Assembly: GCA_049610565.1 (NCBI GenBank)
Contig: JBMYZR010000007.1
Location: 3,245 to 67,244 of the forward strand
Source of the DNA: UBA8752 sp049610565
GTDB taxonomy: Bacteria; Bacteroidota; Bacteroidia; Flavobacteriales_D; Sanyastnellaceae
Length of the DNA: 64,000 bases
Reading direction: 5' to 3'
Numbering within the stretch: the stretch's first letter is position 1; every line of letters begins with the position of its first letter. The position numbers and the translations under genes are program-made. The notes below the pieces were generated by a model that had not been told where the DNA came from, did no database searches, and worked only from the letters and a program-made list of their open reading frames with translations. Below are positions 1 to 8,450 of this stretch, piece after piece.

Positions 1-10
1 TGATGCGGGC

Positions 11-33
11 TTCGCGGGACGATCTTCCGCGAA
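11..33. terminator. Inverted repeat just after fabF
   Basis: Two perfectly complementary 7-base arms (TTCGCGG at 11-17 and CCGCGAA at 27-33) flank a 9-base loop directly downstream of the fabF stop codon. The position suggests a transcript 3' end for the acpP-fabF unit. No T-run follows on the minus strand, so an intrinsic terminator is only weakly supported. Confidence 0.3.
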
Positions 34-39
34 AGACCA

Positions 40-1287
40 TCAGAACTTGCGGACGATCACCGAGGCGTTGTGGCCGCCAAACCCGAAGGTGTTGGACAGG
101 GCTGCCCGCACCGGACGCTCGCGCTTCTCGTTGAAGGTGTAGTCCAGCTTCTGGTTGAGGGCCGGGTCCACATTGAACGAGTTGATGGTCGGGGGTACCA
201 CATCCTCGGTCACCGCCATGATGCACGCCAACGTCTCGATGGCGCCGGCAGCTCCGAGGAGGTGGCCGGTCATCGACTTGGTGCTGGAGATGCTCAGGGA
301 TTCGGCGTGTCCGCCGAAGACCTCTTCGATGGCCTTGACTTCGGCGAGGTCACCCAGCGGGGTCGAGGTGCCGTGCACGTTGACGTAGTCGACCTCGTCC
401 GGTGCCATACCGGCATCCTCCAAGGCCGCCCGCATCACGTTCCGGGCACCCAGTCCTTCGGGGTGCGGAGCCGTGAGGTGGTGGGCATCGGCAGAAGCGC
501 CGCCGCCCATGACTTCACAGATGATGTTGGCCCCGCGGGCCTGGGCGTGCTCCAGGGATTCGAGCACCAGTGCGCCGGCGCCCTCTCCGAGCACGAATCC
601 GTCCCGGTCCACGTCGAACGGACGGGATGCGGTGGCCGGGTCGTCATTGCGGGTGGACAGGGCCTTCATGGCACTGAAGCCCCCGATGCCCGCTTCCACG
701 ACGGCCGCTTCTGCTCCCCCGGTGACCATCGCGTCCGCCTTGCCATACCGGATGGCATTGAAGGCATCGATGATGGCGTTGGTGGCGCTGGCACAGGCCG
801 AGACGCAGGCGTAGTTGGGGCCCCGGAACCCGAACTCCATGCTGATGTGACCGGCAGCGATGTCGCCGATCATCTTCGGGATGAAGAACGGATTGAAGCG
901 CGGGGTTCCGTCTCCCTGGACGAACCCCATGATTTCTTGTTGGAAGGTCAGGATGCCCCCAATGCCACTGCCGAAGATGACCCCGACCCTGTCCGGGTCA
1001 ACGTCCGCCTCGACCAATCCGGAATGCGCCACGGCCTGGCGGGCCGCCACGATTCCATATTGGGCATAGGGATCCAGTTTCCGCGCCTCCTTCCGATCGA
1101 AATGATCGGCGGTGTCCCACCCCTTCAGCTCACAGGCGAAGCGGGTCTTGAACAGGGAGGCGTCGAAACGGGTAATGGGCCCTGCTCCACTGACGCCCTG
1201 CTTCAGGGCATCAAAGAAGGCAGGAACGTCGTTGCCCAACGGGGTCAGGCAACCCATCCCCGTGATGACGACACGGTTCAGCTCCAT
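40..1287 (-). CDS. fabF: Beta-ketoacyl-[acyl-carrier-protein] synthase II
   Basis: Condensing enzyme of type II fatty acid synthesis; it elongates acyl-ACP with malonyl-ACP in the cytoplasm. The 415-residue protein from the ATG at 1287 has the usual KAS II length. The catalytic Cys is visible at about residue 165 in SACASATNA, and the two histidines lie in VNVHGTSTPLGD and KSMTGHLLGAAG. An upstream in-frame start at 1341 would overlap acpP and adds a non-homologous Arg/Ser-rich stretch, so 1287 is chosen. It follows acpP by 7 bases, the classic acpP-fabF pair, and is surely co-transcribed with it. Identification is secure; KAS I is less likely given the size and the acpP linkage. Confidence 0.97.
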   Translation of the reverse strand: MELNRVVITGMGCLTPLGNDVPAFFDALKQGVSGAGPITRFDASLFKTRFACELKGWDTADHFDRKEARKLDPYAQYGIVAARQAVAHSGLVEADVDPDRVGVIFGSGIGGILTFQQEIMGFVQGDGTPRFNPFFIPKMIGDIAAGHISMEFGFRGPNYACVSACASATNAIIDAFNAIRYGKADAMVTGGAEAAVVEAGIGGFSAMKALSTRNDDPATASRPFDVDRDGFVLGEGAGALVLESLEHAQARGANIICEVMGGGASADAHHLTAPHPEGLGARNVMRAALEDAGMAPDEVDYVNVHGTSTPLGDLAEVKAIEEVFGGHAESLSISSTKSMTGHLLGAAGAIETLACIMAVTEDVVPPTINSFNVDPALNQKLDYTFNEKRERPVRAALSNTFGFGGHNASVIVRKF

Positions 1288-1294
1288 GCGGGGC

Positions 1295-1528
1295 TTACTT
1301 CGCGTTCTCGATGTACTCGATGGCTTGGCCGACGGTGCCAATCTTCTCGGCTTGGTCGTCCGGGATGGCGATGTTGAATTCCTTTTCGAATTCCATGATC
1401 AGCTCAACGGTGTCGAGCGAGTCCGCCCCGAGGTCGTTGGTGAATCCAGCCTCGTCGTTCACTTCGGATGCATCGACGCCGAGCTTGTCGACGATGATGG
1501 CGGTCACTTTTTCGCGGATATCAGACAT
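1295..1528 (-). CDS. acpP: Acyl carrier protein
   Basis: Small acidic carrier of growing acyl chains in fatty acid synthesis. The 77-residue product has the expected length and the phosphopantetheine attachment Ser37 in the motif GADSLDTVELIMEF. The start at 1528 (MSDIREKV) matches the family; the longer frame to 1618 reads into promoter DNA. It is the first gene of the acpP-fabF operon. Partner enzymes include FabF, encoded next door. Confidence 0.97.
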   Translation of the reverse strand: MSDIREKVTAIIVDKLGVDASEVNDEAGFTNDLGADSLDTVELIMEFEKEFNIAIPDDQAEKIGTVGQAIEYIENAK

Positions 1529-1553
1529 GATGTGTGGTGTTGCGAATGCGGTG

Positions 1554-1561
1554 CAAAGTAA
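1554..1561 (-). promoter_or_regulatory. Candidate -7 box for acpP
   Basis: On the minus strand the octamer TTACTTTG matches 7 of 8 positions of the Bacteroidota -7 consensus TAnnTTTG and ends 25 bases before the acpP start. No convincing -33 element was found. Confidence 0.4.
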
Positions 1562-1591
1562 ATGCCTGCCTTGCCAACTCCCGACACGCGT

Positions 1592-1609
1592 TTTCCCCAA
1601 CCGGGGAAA
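1592..1609. repeat. 7-bp palindrome between nitroreductase gene and acpP
   Basis: TTTCCCC (1592-1598) and GGGGAAA (1603-1609) are perfectly complementary around the loop AACC. The element lies 31 bases upstream of the acpP -7 box and 50 bases after the nitroreductase stop. It could be an operator for acpP or a weak transcript end; no T-run follows it. Confidence 0.4.
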
Positions 1610-1660
1610 CTTGCACACGCAGGGGGTTGGAAATCACACAAACCCCTTGTTTTCAGTCGG

Positions 1661-2359
1661 TTATTCCTTCTCTTTGCCCCCTCCTTCGGGGTAGTGGAAG
1701 CGGATTTCGTCTAACGGTTTGCGCGAAAGATTCGGCACCGTAGCGTCAGTTGCGGGCCATCCGACGGGGATGTTGAGGAAGGCGCGCTCGTTTTCGGGCC
1801 GTTCGAGGAGGTCCGCGAGGAAGTTCATCGGCGACGGCGTGTGGGTCAGGGCCGCGAGGCCGGCTTCGTGCAAGGCCGCCAGCAGGAACCCGACGGCGAT
1901 TCCGCAGCTCTCCTGCACGTAGTAGTTCGGGTTCTTTTCCCCGGTCTCCTCGTCCCGGTCGTACACCTTCCGGAACACGACAATCAGCGCAGGGGCCTCC
2001 TCGATGAAGGGCTTCACATGGTCGGTTCCCAGCGGTTCAAGGTCATCCAACCACTGCTGGGACATGCGGCCGTGGTAGCTGCGGTACTCCTCTTCCTCGA
2101 CCGCTGCGCGAATCCGCCGCCTCAATGCCGGGTCGGTGACGATGCAGAAGGACCACGGTTGCTTGTGCGCCCCGCTCGGTGCCGTGCCCGCGATGCGGAC
2201 CGCGCGATCCAGCACGTCCATGGGGACGGGGTCGGAACTGAAATGGCGGACGCTCCGCCGGCCATCCATGTGGGCCTGCATCGCATCCAGGCGGCTCCGC
2301 ATCTCCTCGGCGGAAAGGCGCTCCATCGAAAACGGCCGGTGTCCCTTGCCTTCGCTCAT
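1661..2359 (-). CDS. Nitroreductase-family protein resembling iodotyrosine deiodinase
   Basis: FMN-dependent nitroreductase-fold protein of 232 residues. The N-terminal RRSVRHFS and PSGAHKQPWSFCIV segments bind FMN in this family. The stretch EEEEYRSYHGRM, a Trp, then TDHVKPF corresponds to the lid Glu/Tyr/Lys that contacts the amino-acid substrate in iodotyrosine deiodinases, and THTPSPM with the NERAF region also matches that subfamily. Bacterial members of this group, including one from the Bacteroidota genus Haliscomenobacter, are known to reductively dehalogenate halotyrosines, so the same is inferred here. Its ATG overlaps the mlaF stop by four bases, making it the third gene of an mlaE-mlaF operon, an unexplained partnership. 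A general nitroreductase role cannot be excluded. Confidence 0.88.
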   Translation of the reverse strand: MSEGKGHRPFSMERLSAEEMRSRLDAMQAHMDGRRSVRHFSSDPVPMDVLDRAVRIAGTAPSGAHKQPWSFCIVTDPALRRRIRAAVEEEEYRSYHGRMSQQWLDDLEPLGTDHVKPFIEEAPALIVVFRKVYDRDEETGEKNPNYYVQESCGIAVGFLLAALHEAGLAALTHTPSPMNFLADLLERPENERAFLNIPVGWPATDATVPNLSRKPLDEIRFHYPEGGGKEKE

Positions 2360-3117
2360 GACGACCTCAACCGGTTGCGGATGTCCTTCATGAGGTCCGA
2401 CGCGTACACGAAGTCGTCGAGGGAAGCCACGCCGCTGTCGAGGATGCCCTTCCGGTCCCCGTGCCAGGCGACGCGGCCTTCGTGCAGGAAATGAATGTTG
2501 TCGCCGATCTCGATCACGCTGTTCATGTCGTGGGAAATGACCACGGTGGTCGTGCCGTACTCCTGTGTCAAATCGCGGATCAGGTTGTCGATGACGATGG
2601 CCGTCTGGGGGTCCAAGCCCGAGTTCGGTTCGTCACAAAACAGATAGCGCGGCCGGCCCACGATGGCGCGCGCCAAGGCCACCCGCTTCTGCATGCCCCC
2701 GGACACTTCTGCGGGAAAACGGTGCTCGGCGCCGTCCAGCTGCACCCGGTGGAGGCACTCCATCGCGCGCTCCTGCCGTTCGTCCGCCGACATGTCGCTG
2801 AACATGCGCAAGGGAAACTCCACGTTCTCCAGCACGGTCATGCTGTCAAACAAGGCCCCGCCCTGGAAGAGCATGCCGATTTGCCGCCGGACCCATTCCC
2901 TTTCCTTGCGGTCCAAGGCGGAAAACGCGACGTCTCCGAAGTGAACGCTGCCCGCATCCACTTCCAGGAGGCCCACCATGCACTTGGTCAGGACGGATTT
3001 GCCAGAGCCGCTCCGGCCGATGATGAAGTTCACCTTGCCGGGGTTGAATTCGGCGTCGATGCCGTGCAGCACGGCCTTGTCCCCAAAGGCCTTTTCCACG
3101 CCACTCACCCGGATCAT
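2356..3117 (-). CDS. mlaF: MlaF-type ABC transporter ATP-binding protein
   Basis: ATPase of the MlaEF-type transporter that moves phospholipids between inner and outer membrane. The 253-residue product carries Walker A GRSGSGKS at residues 34-41, the signature VSGGMQKR, and Walker B LFCDEPNSGLD, followed by the switch-region VISHDM. The start at 3117 overlaps the mlaE stop in an ATGA, showing translational coupling; the open frame extends further upstream but only as an out-of-phase copy of mlaE. No MCE-domain mlaD gene lies next to it; the downstream partner is the nitroreductase. Confidence 0.93.
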   Translation of the reverse strand: MIRVSGVEKAFGDKAVLHGIDAEFNPGKVNFIIGRSGSGKSVLTKCMVGLLEVDAGSVHFGDVAFSALDRKEREWVRRQIGMLFQGGALFDSMTVLENVEFPLRMFSDMSADERQERAMECLHRVQLDGAEHRFPAEVSGGMQKRVALARAIVGRPRYLFCDEPNSGLDPQTAIVIDNLIRDLTQEYGTTTVVISHDMNSVIEIGDNIHFLHEGRVAWHGDRKGILDSGVASLDDFVYASDLMKDIRNRLRSS

Positions 3118-3851
3118 GTCAGCAGCAGTTGGGTGATGACCAGATTGGCGACCATGACGATGACCACGCTGTAGACGACCGCCTTGGTGCTCGAACGGCC
3201 CACTTCCCGGGCACCGCCCGAGGTGTGGTACCCGTGATAGGCGCTGACGCTGGTGATGATCAGGGCGAAGACGCAGGTCTTGATGAGGGCGTAGATCACA
3301 TCGAACGTCCGGAAGTCGACCTGGATGCCGTATTTGAAATCCGCGTAGGTGCTGAGGTCCGCGAAGTCGCAGATGAAGGCGCCGGCCCCGATGCCGAGCA
3401 CCATGGAAATGACCACGAGGAAGGGGAAGATGAACAAGGCAGCCAGCAGCTTGGGCAGAACGAGGTGGGAGATGCTCCGGACGCCCATCACCTCCAGCGC
3501 GTCGATCTGCTCGGTCACCTGCATGGTGCCGATTTGCGAGGCGATGTTGGACCCCACTTTGCCCGACAGGATCACGGGAATGATGGTCGGGGCGAATTCG
3601 AGGATCATGGTCTGGCGCACCGTGAACCCAATGGTGTAGGCCGGAATCCACCCGCTCACCTGGTGCGCCGTCTGGATGGCGATGACCGCCCCCATGAACA
3701 GGCTCAGCAAGGCGACGATGCCGACGCTCTGGACGCCGATGGCCTCCAGCTCGACCGCCGTGGCCTGTGCAAACACACGCCCCTTCTGCGGTGGGCGCAG
3801 CGCAGCTCCCATGAAGGAGAAATAGCGGCCGATGTGGTGGAGGATGCCCAT
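3114..3851 (-). CDS. mlaE: MlaE-family ABC transporter permease
   Basis: Inner-membrane permease of the MlaEF lipid transporter. The 245-residue protein has the family hallmarks: an amphipathic start (GILHHIGRYFSFMG), the segment GAVIAIQTAHQVSG, and the conserved block GKVGSNIASQIGTMQVTEQIDALEVMG (quoted here in two pieces: GKVGSNIASQ and IGTMQVTEQIDALEVMG), with about five hydrophobic helices. The ATG at 3851 gives the typical start; an upstream ATG at 3920 would add 23 polar residues. It is first in the mlaE-mlaF-nitroreductase operon. Confidence 0.92.
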   Translation of the reverse strand: MGILHHIGRYFSFMGAALRPPQKGRVFAQATAVELEAIGVQSVGIVALLSLFMGAVIAIQTAHQVSGWIPAYTIGFTVRQTMILEFAPTIIPVILSGKVGSNIASQIGTMQVTEQIDALEVMGVRSISHLVLPKLLAALFIFPFLVVISMVLGIGAGAFICDFADLSTYADFKYGIQVDFRTFDVIYALIKTCVFALIITSVSAYHGYHTSGGAREVGRSSTKAVVYSVVIVMVANLVITQLLLT

Positions 3852-4080
3852 GCCTTCCCGACGAAGGTAAGCAGGGCGAAGGCGCTGATGATTGTCATCC
3901 GACAGGACCGCGGCCGTCAATGCCGACAGCCGACTTCCTTCCCACGTTTGTCTCCAAGGTCAGGGCAAGGTCCCGGCCTTCCGGTGAACCGCAAGCCGGA
4001 CCCAATTGCGCCCACATACACGCCTCCATAGTCCACCGCACCGCGCCCTCACCGGCGTGGTGCGTTGCGTTTACAGCGGG

Positions 4081-5175
4081 TCAGACGAGGGGCTCTCCCT
4101 TCTCCGCCTTCAGGCGGGAGACGAGCTGCTTGACCCACTGCTCCTCGTTCCTGGGGCAAATGAGCAGGGCATCCGGGGTGTCCACGACGATGAAATCCTC
4201 GAGGCCCTTGGCGACGATGAGCTTGCGGCCCTCTGCCGCCACCATCAATCCCTTCGACCCCTCGGTGATGAGCGTCGCGCCGGAATTGGCGTGAGCGTCT
4301 CCTTCCTTGTCGAGGGTGTCGTAAAGGGACCCCCAGGTGCCCAGATCGCTCCACCCGTAATCCCCGAGAACGACCCCCACATTCGGGGCCTTTTCCATGA
4401 TGCCGTAGTCGATGGAGATGTTCTCCGCGGCGCCATAAATGGCGAGGATGGCCGCCTCCTCGGTGTCCGTTCCGAGGTCGGATTTGCGCTCCTCGAACAG
4501 GGCGTGCAGATCGGGCATCTGCTCCTCGAACCGGTCGAGGATGGTCTGCACCGACCAGACGAAGATGCCCGCGTTCCAGCAGAAGTCGCCCGATGCGAGA
4601 AACTGCTCGGCCAGCTCTAGGTCCGGCTTCTCCGTGAACGTGCGCACCTGCCTGAGGCGGGCGTCGGACGCGCCGGGAAGCTCCTCGTATTGGATGTAGC
4701 CGTATCCCGTGTCGGGGCGCGTGGGGGTGATGCCCAGCGTCAAAAGCTGACTGGTCTCGGCGGCTTGGTCCACGGCAACCGACAGGACGTCCCGGAATCC
4801 GGCCTCGTCCTCGATCAGGTGGTCAGCCGGCGCCACCACCATGGTGGCCTCCGGGTCGCGGCGCACGATCCGCTGGGCGGCGTAGGCGAGGCAGGGGGCG
4901 GTGTTGCGCATGAACGGCTCGCAGAGGACCTGGTCCTCCGGAATGCCGGGAAGCTGCTCGAGGATGTCCGCCTTGTAGCGGGCGTTGGTGACCACGTACA
5001 TGCGGTCCGCCGGGACCATGGGTTCCAGACGGTCTGCGGTCATTTGGATGAGGGTCCGACCGCGGTCCAGGATGTCGAGGAACTGCTTCGGTCGGCCCGA
5101 ACGGCTCATCGGCCAGAAGCGGGAGCCGACGCCGCCGGCCATGATGACGGCGTAAGTGTGGTCGTGTTGGGCCAT
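4081..5175 (-). CDS. manC: Mannose-1-phosphate guanylyltransferase
   Basis: Converts mannose-1-phosphate and GTP into GDP-mannose, a precursor for surface polysaccharides and fucose-type sugars. The nucleotidyltransferase signature GGVGSRFWPMSRSGRPKQF starts at residue 14 and the TEKPD motif lies near residue 200. At 364 residues it is the short type without a phosphomannose isomerase domain. The start at 5175 keeps the strand before the glycine loop. The 3' end of the upstream small lipoprotein gene overlaps its start by about 70 bases. It closes the recX-prfB-fumC run on this strand. Confidence 0.92.
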   Translation of the reverse strand: MAQHDHTYAVIMAGGVGSRFWPMSRSGRPKQFLDILDRGRTLIQMTADRLEPMVPADRMYVVTNARYKADILEQLPGIPEDQVLCEPFMRNTAPCLAYAAQRIVRRDPEATMVVAPADHLIEDEAGFRDVLSVAVDQAAETSQLLTLGITPTRPDTGYGYIQYEELPGASDARLRQVRTFTEKPDLELAEQFLASGDFCWNAGIFVWSVQTILDRFEEQMPDLHALFEERKSDLGTDTEEAAILAIYGAAENISIDYGIMEKAPNVGVVLGDYGWSDLGTWGSLYDTLDKEGDAHANSGATLITEGSKGLMVAAEGRKLIVAKGLEDFIVVDTPDALLICPRNEEQWVKQLVSRLKAEKGEPLV

Positions 5176-5380
5176 GTCGCGTCAGTGTCGTGGTTCAGCG
5201 CCGGCAAAGGTAGTTCTTGGAATGGCCGGGCTTCCGAGAAGGATGGGCACGTCTTGCACTTGGGCTTTTTCTTCCGCTTGGGCCGGTACACGTTGCGCTG
5301 GGGGGCGCACTCCACCAGGAGGAGGGAACACGCCATGAGCCCGAGGACAGGCCACGCCGATCGATGAAGGCCAGACCGGC

Positions 5381-5384
<4 letters not shown>
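5106..5384 (-). CDS. Small predicted lipoprotein with Lys/Cys-rich segment
   Basis: A 92-residue frame whose ATG overlaps the fumC stop in an ATGA. It begins with a short charged stretch, a hydrophobic segment (VLGLMACSLLLVECAP) and then a basic patch RPKRKKKPKCKTCPSF. Small lipoproteins with a basic run followed by CxxCPxFS are, as I recall, common in Bacteroidota. The lipobox is ambiguous: LMAC fits better in sequence, LVEC better in position. The frame stays open for about 70 bases into the manC gene, in a different phase, so the C-terminus is uncertain. Function unknown; an envelope role is inferred only from the signal. Confidence 0.55.
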
Positions 5385-6775
<1,391 letters not shown>

Positions 6776-6794
6776 GGTGTCGTGTGTTGGGCCG

Positions 6795-7901
6795 TCAGGC
6801 CTCGCTGGCGGATTTCTCGGCCGCGGCGTGCATGAGGTTGGCCTTGAGCATGGCCTCGATGTCCCCATTCAGGACGGCATCCGTGTTGGAGGTCTCGTAG
6901 CTCGAACGCAGGTCCTTGACCATTTTGTACGGCTGGAGCACGTAGGAGCGGATCTGGGAGCCCCACTCGATTTTCTTCTTGCCGGCCTCGATTTCGGCCC
7001 GGGCCTCGTTTCGCTTGGCCATCTCCATCTCGTAGAGCTGGGACTTGAGGAGTTGGATGGCCTTCTCCTTGTTGCCGAGCTGGGACCGCGTCTCGGTGTT
7101 GTCGATGATGATGCCGGTCGGCTTGTGGCGGAGGCGAACGCCCGTCTCGACCTTGTTCACGTTCTGGCCACCCGCCCCGCCCGAGCGGAAGGTGTCCCAG
7201 GTGATGTCGGCCGGGTTGACCTCGATCTCGATGCTGTCGTCCACAAGGGGGTACACGTAGACCGAGACGAACGAGGTGTGGCGCCGGGCCTGCGAATCAT
7301 AGGGGCTGATGCGGACGAGCCTGTGCACGCCATTCTCGCCCTTGAGCATGCCGAAGGCGTAGTCGCCATCCACCTCCATGGTGATCTGCTTGACGCCGGC
7401 CACATCGCCATCCTGCCGGTCAATTTCCTTGACCTTGAACCCCGCCTTGTCCGCGTACATCGTGTACATGCGGAGGAGCATGCCCGCCCAATCGCAGGAC
7501 TCGGTTCCGCCGGCACCCGCGGTGATCTGAACGACGGCGTTCAATCCGTCTGCCTCATCGGACAGCATCTGCTTGAATTCCAAGGCCTCGATCTTCTCGA
7601 TGAGGTCCTCGTATTGGGCGTTGACCTCCTCCTCGGTGCTTTCTCCCTCCTTGAAGAATTCGAACAGCACCTGCAGGTCCTCCACTGCCGTTTCCGCGGC
7701 CTCGTACTGCTCGATCCAGGCCTTCTTGCCCCGCATGCGGCGCATGACCTTTTCGGCTTCCTTGGCGTCGTTCCAGAACTCGGGGTCCTGCGTGAGCTTC
7801 TCGTCCTCCTGGATGTCGATGCGCTTGCGGTCGATGGCGAGGTATCCCTTCAGGGCCTCCACCCGCTCCCGGGAATTCTGGATCTGGTCTACCGTCAGCA
7901 T
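6795..7901 (-). CDS. prfB: Peptide chain release factor 2
   Basis: Recognises UAA and UGA stop codons and triggers peptide release. The 368-residue protein has the catalytic GGQ in RSGGAGGQNVNK (about residue 240). The stop-recognition tripeptide, Ser-Pro-Phe in Escherichia coli, reads Ser-Pro-Tyr here (VRISPYDSQ). The gene is one uninterrupted frame: at the place where many bacteria carry the +1 frameshift with an in-frame UGA, the sequence reads LKGYLAID without a stop. So the autoregulatory frameshift is absent. It sits between recX (12 bases) and fumC (19 bases). Confidence 0.96.
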   Translation of the reverse strand: MLTVDQIQNSRERVEALKGYLAIDRKRIDIQEDEKLTQDPEFWNDAKEAEKVMRRMRGKKAWIEQYEAAETAVEDLQVLFEFFKEGESTEEEVNAQYEDLIEKIEALEFKQMLSDEADGLNAVVQITAGAGGTESCDWAGMLLRMYTMYADKAGFKVKEIDRQDGDVAGVKQITMEVDGDYAFGMLKGENGVHRLVRISPYDSQARRHTSFVSVYVYPLVDDSIEIEVNPADITWDTFRSGGAGGQNVNKVETGVRLRHKPTGIIIDNTETRSQLGNKEKAIQLLKSQLYEMEMAKRNEARAEIEAGKKKIEWGSQIRSYVLQPYKMVKDLRSSYETSNTDAVLNGDIEAMLKANLMHAAAEKSASEA

Positions 7902-7913
7902 GGGTGGTCAAAG

Positions 7914-8366
7914 TTAGTCGGCATCCTCCGCCTCAAGGGCACGGCGGGCACACTCCAGTGGAAAGCCTTTTCGGACGAGGGCGCCGAGGGCCTTCTCGTC
8001 GGGTGCTTCGGGCCGCACCTTGCGCCAGGCAACCAATGCCCGGACAGCGGCCGCATCAACCTCGCCGCTGCCCAGGCCGTCCAACGCCTCCCGGATCAAC
8101 CCGGAATCGATGCCATGCACCTGCCTCAACGCCGACCACACCTTGGCCGGGCCCCAGTTCTTCAGCAGGATGTGGTCGTGGACGAAGGCGCCGGCGAAGC
8201 GCTCCGCATCCACGTAGCCTTCCTCCTGGAGCGCGGCAAGAAGGCCCTCCGCATCCGGACCCGCTCCCCAGTCGTTCAACTTTCTGCTCACCTGAGCCGG
8301 AGAACGCTCGGCACGGGCGCACCAATGTCGTATCTTAGTGGGGATACCTTCCTGTTTCAATCCCAT
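7914..8366 (-). CDS. recX: Regulatory protein RecX
   Basis: Modulator of the RecA recombinase. The 150-residue product has the three-helix-repeat pattern of RecX: RAERSPAQVSRKLNDWG at the N-terminus, a central LLKNWGPAKVWSALRQ, and a C-terminal repeat around VRKGFPLECARRALE. The frame is open far upstream as an antisense shadow of the DUF349 gene, so the ATG at 8366 is chosen from homology. It is the first gene of the recX-prfB-fumC cluster and diverges from the DUF349 gene. A perfect TAnnTTTG octamer lies only 6 bases upstream, which would make the mRNA nearly leaderless if used. Confidence 0.88.
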   Translation of the reverse strand: MGLKQEGIPTKIRHWCARAERSPAQVSRKLNDWGAGPDAEGLLAALQEEGYVDAERFAGAFVHDHILLKNWGPAKVWSALRQVHGIDSGLIREALDGLGSGEVDAAAVRALVAWRKVRPEAPDEKALGALVRKGFPLECARRALEAEDAD

Positions 8367-8372
8367 CCGTGC

Positions 8373-8380
8373 CAAACGTA
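8373..8380 (-). promoter_or_regulatory. TAnnTTTG octamer upstream of recX
   Basis: TACGTTTG on the minus strand matches the Bacteroidota -7 consensus exactly, but ends 6 bases before the recX ATG and has no clear -33 partner. Either the transcript is leaderless or the match is chance. Confidence 0.28.
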
Positions 8381-8450
8381 CACACGGATGAGCACCGTAC
8401 ACTGACCCCTGCCTCTCCGGGAACGCCCGCAGAAGACCAAACGAATTGCC

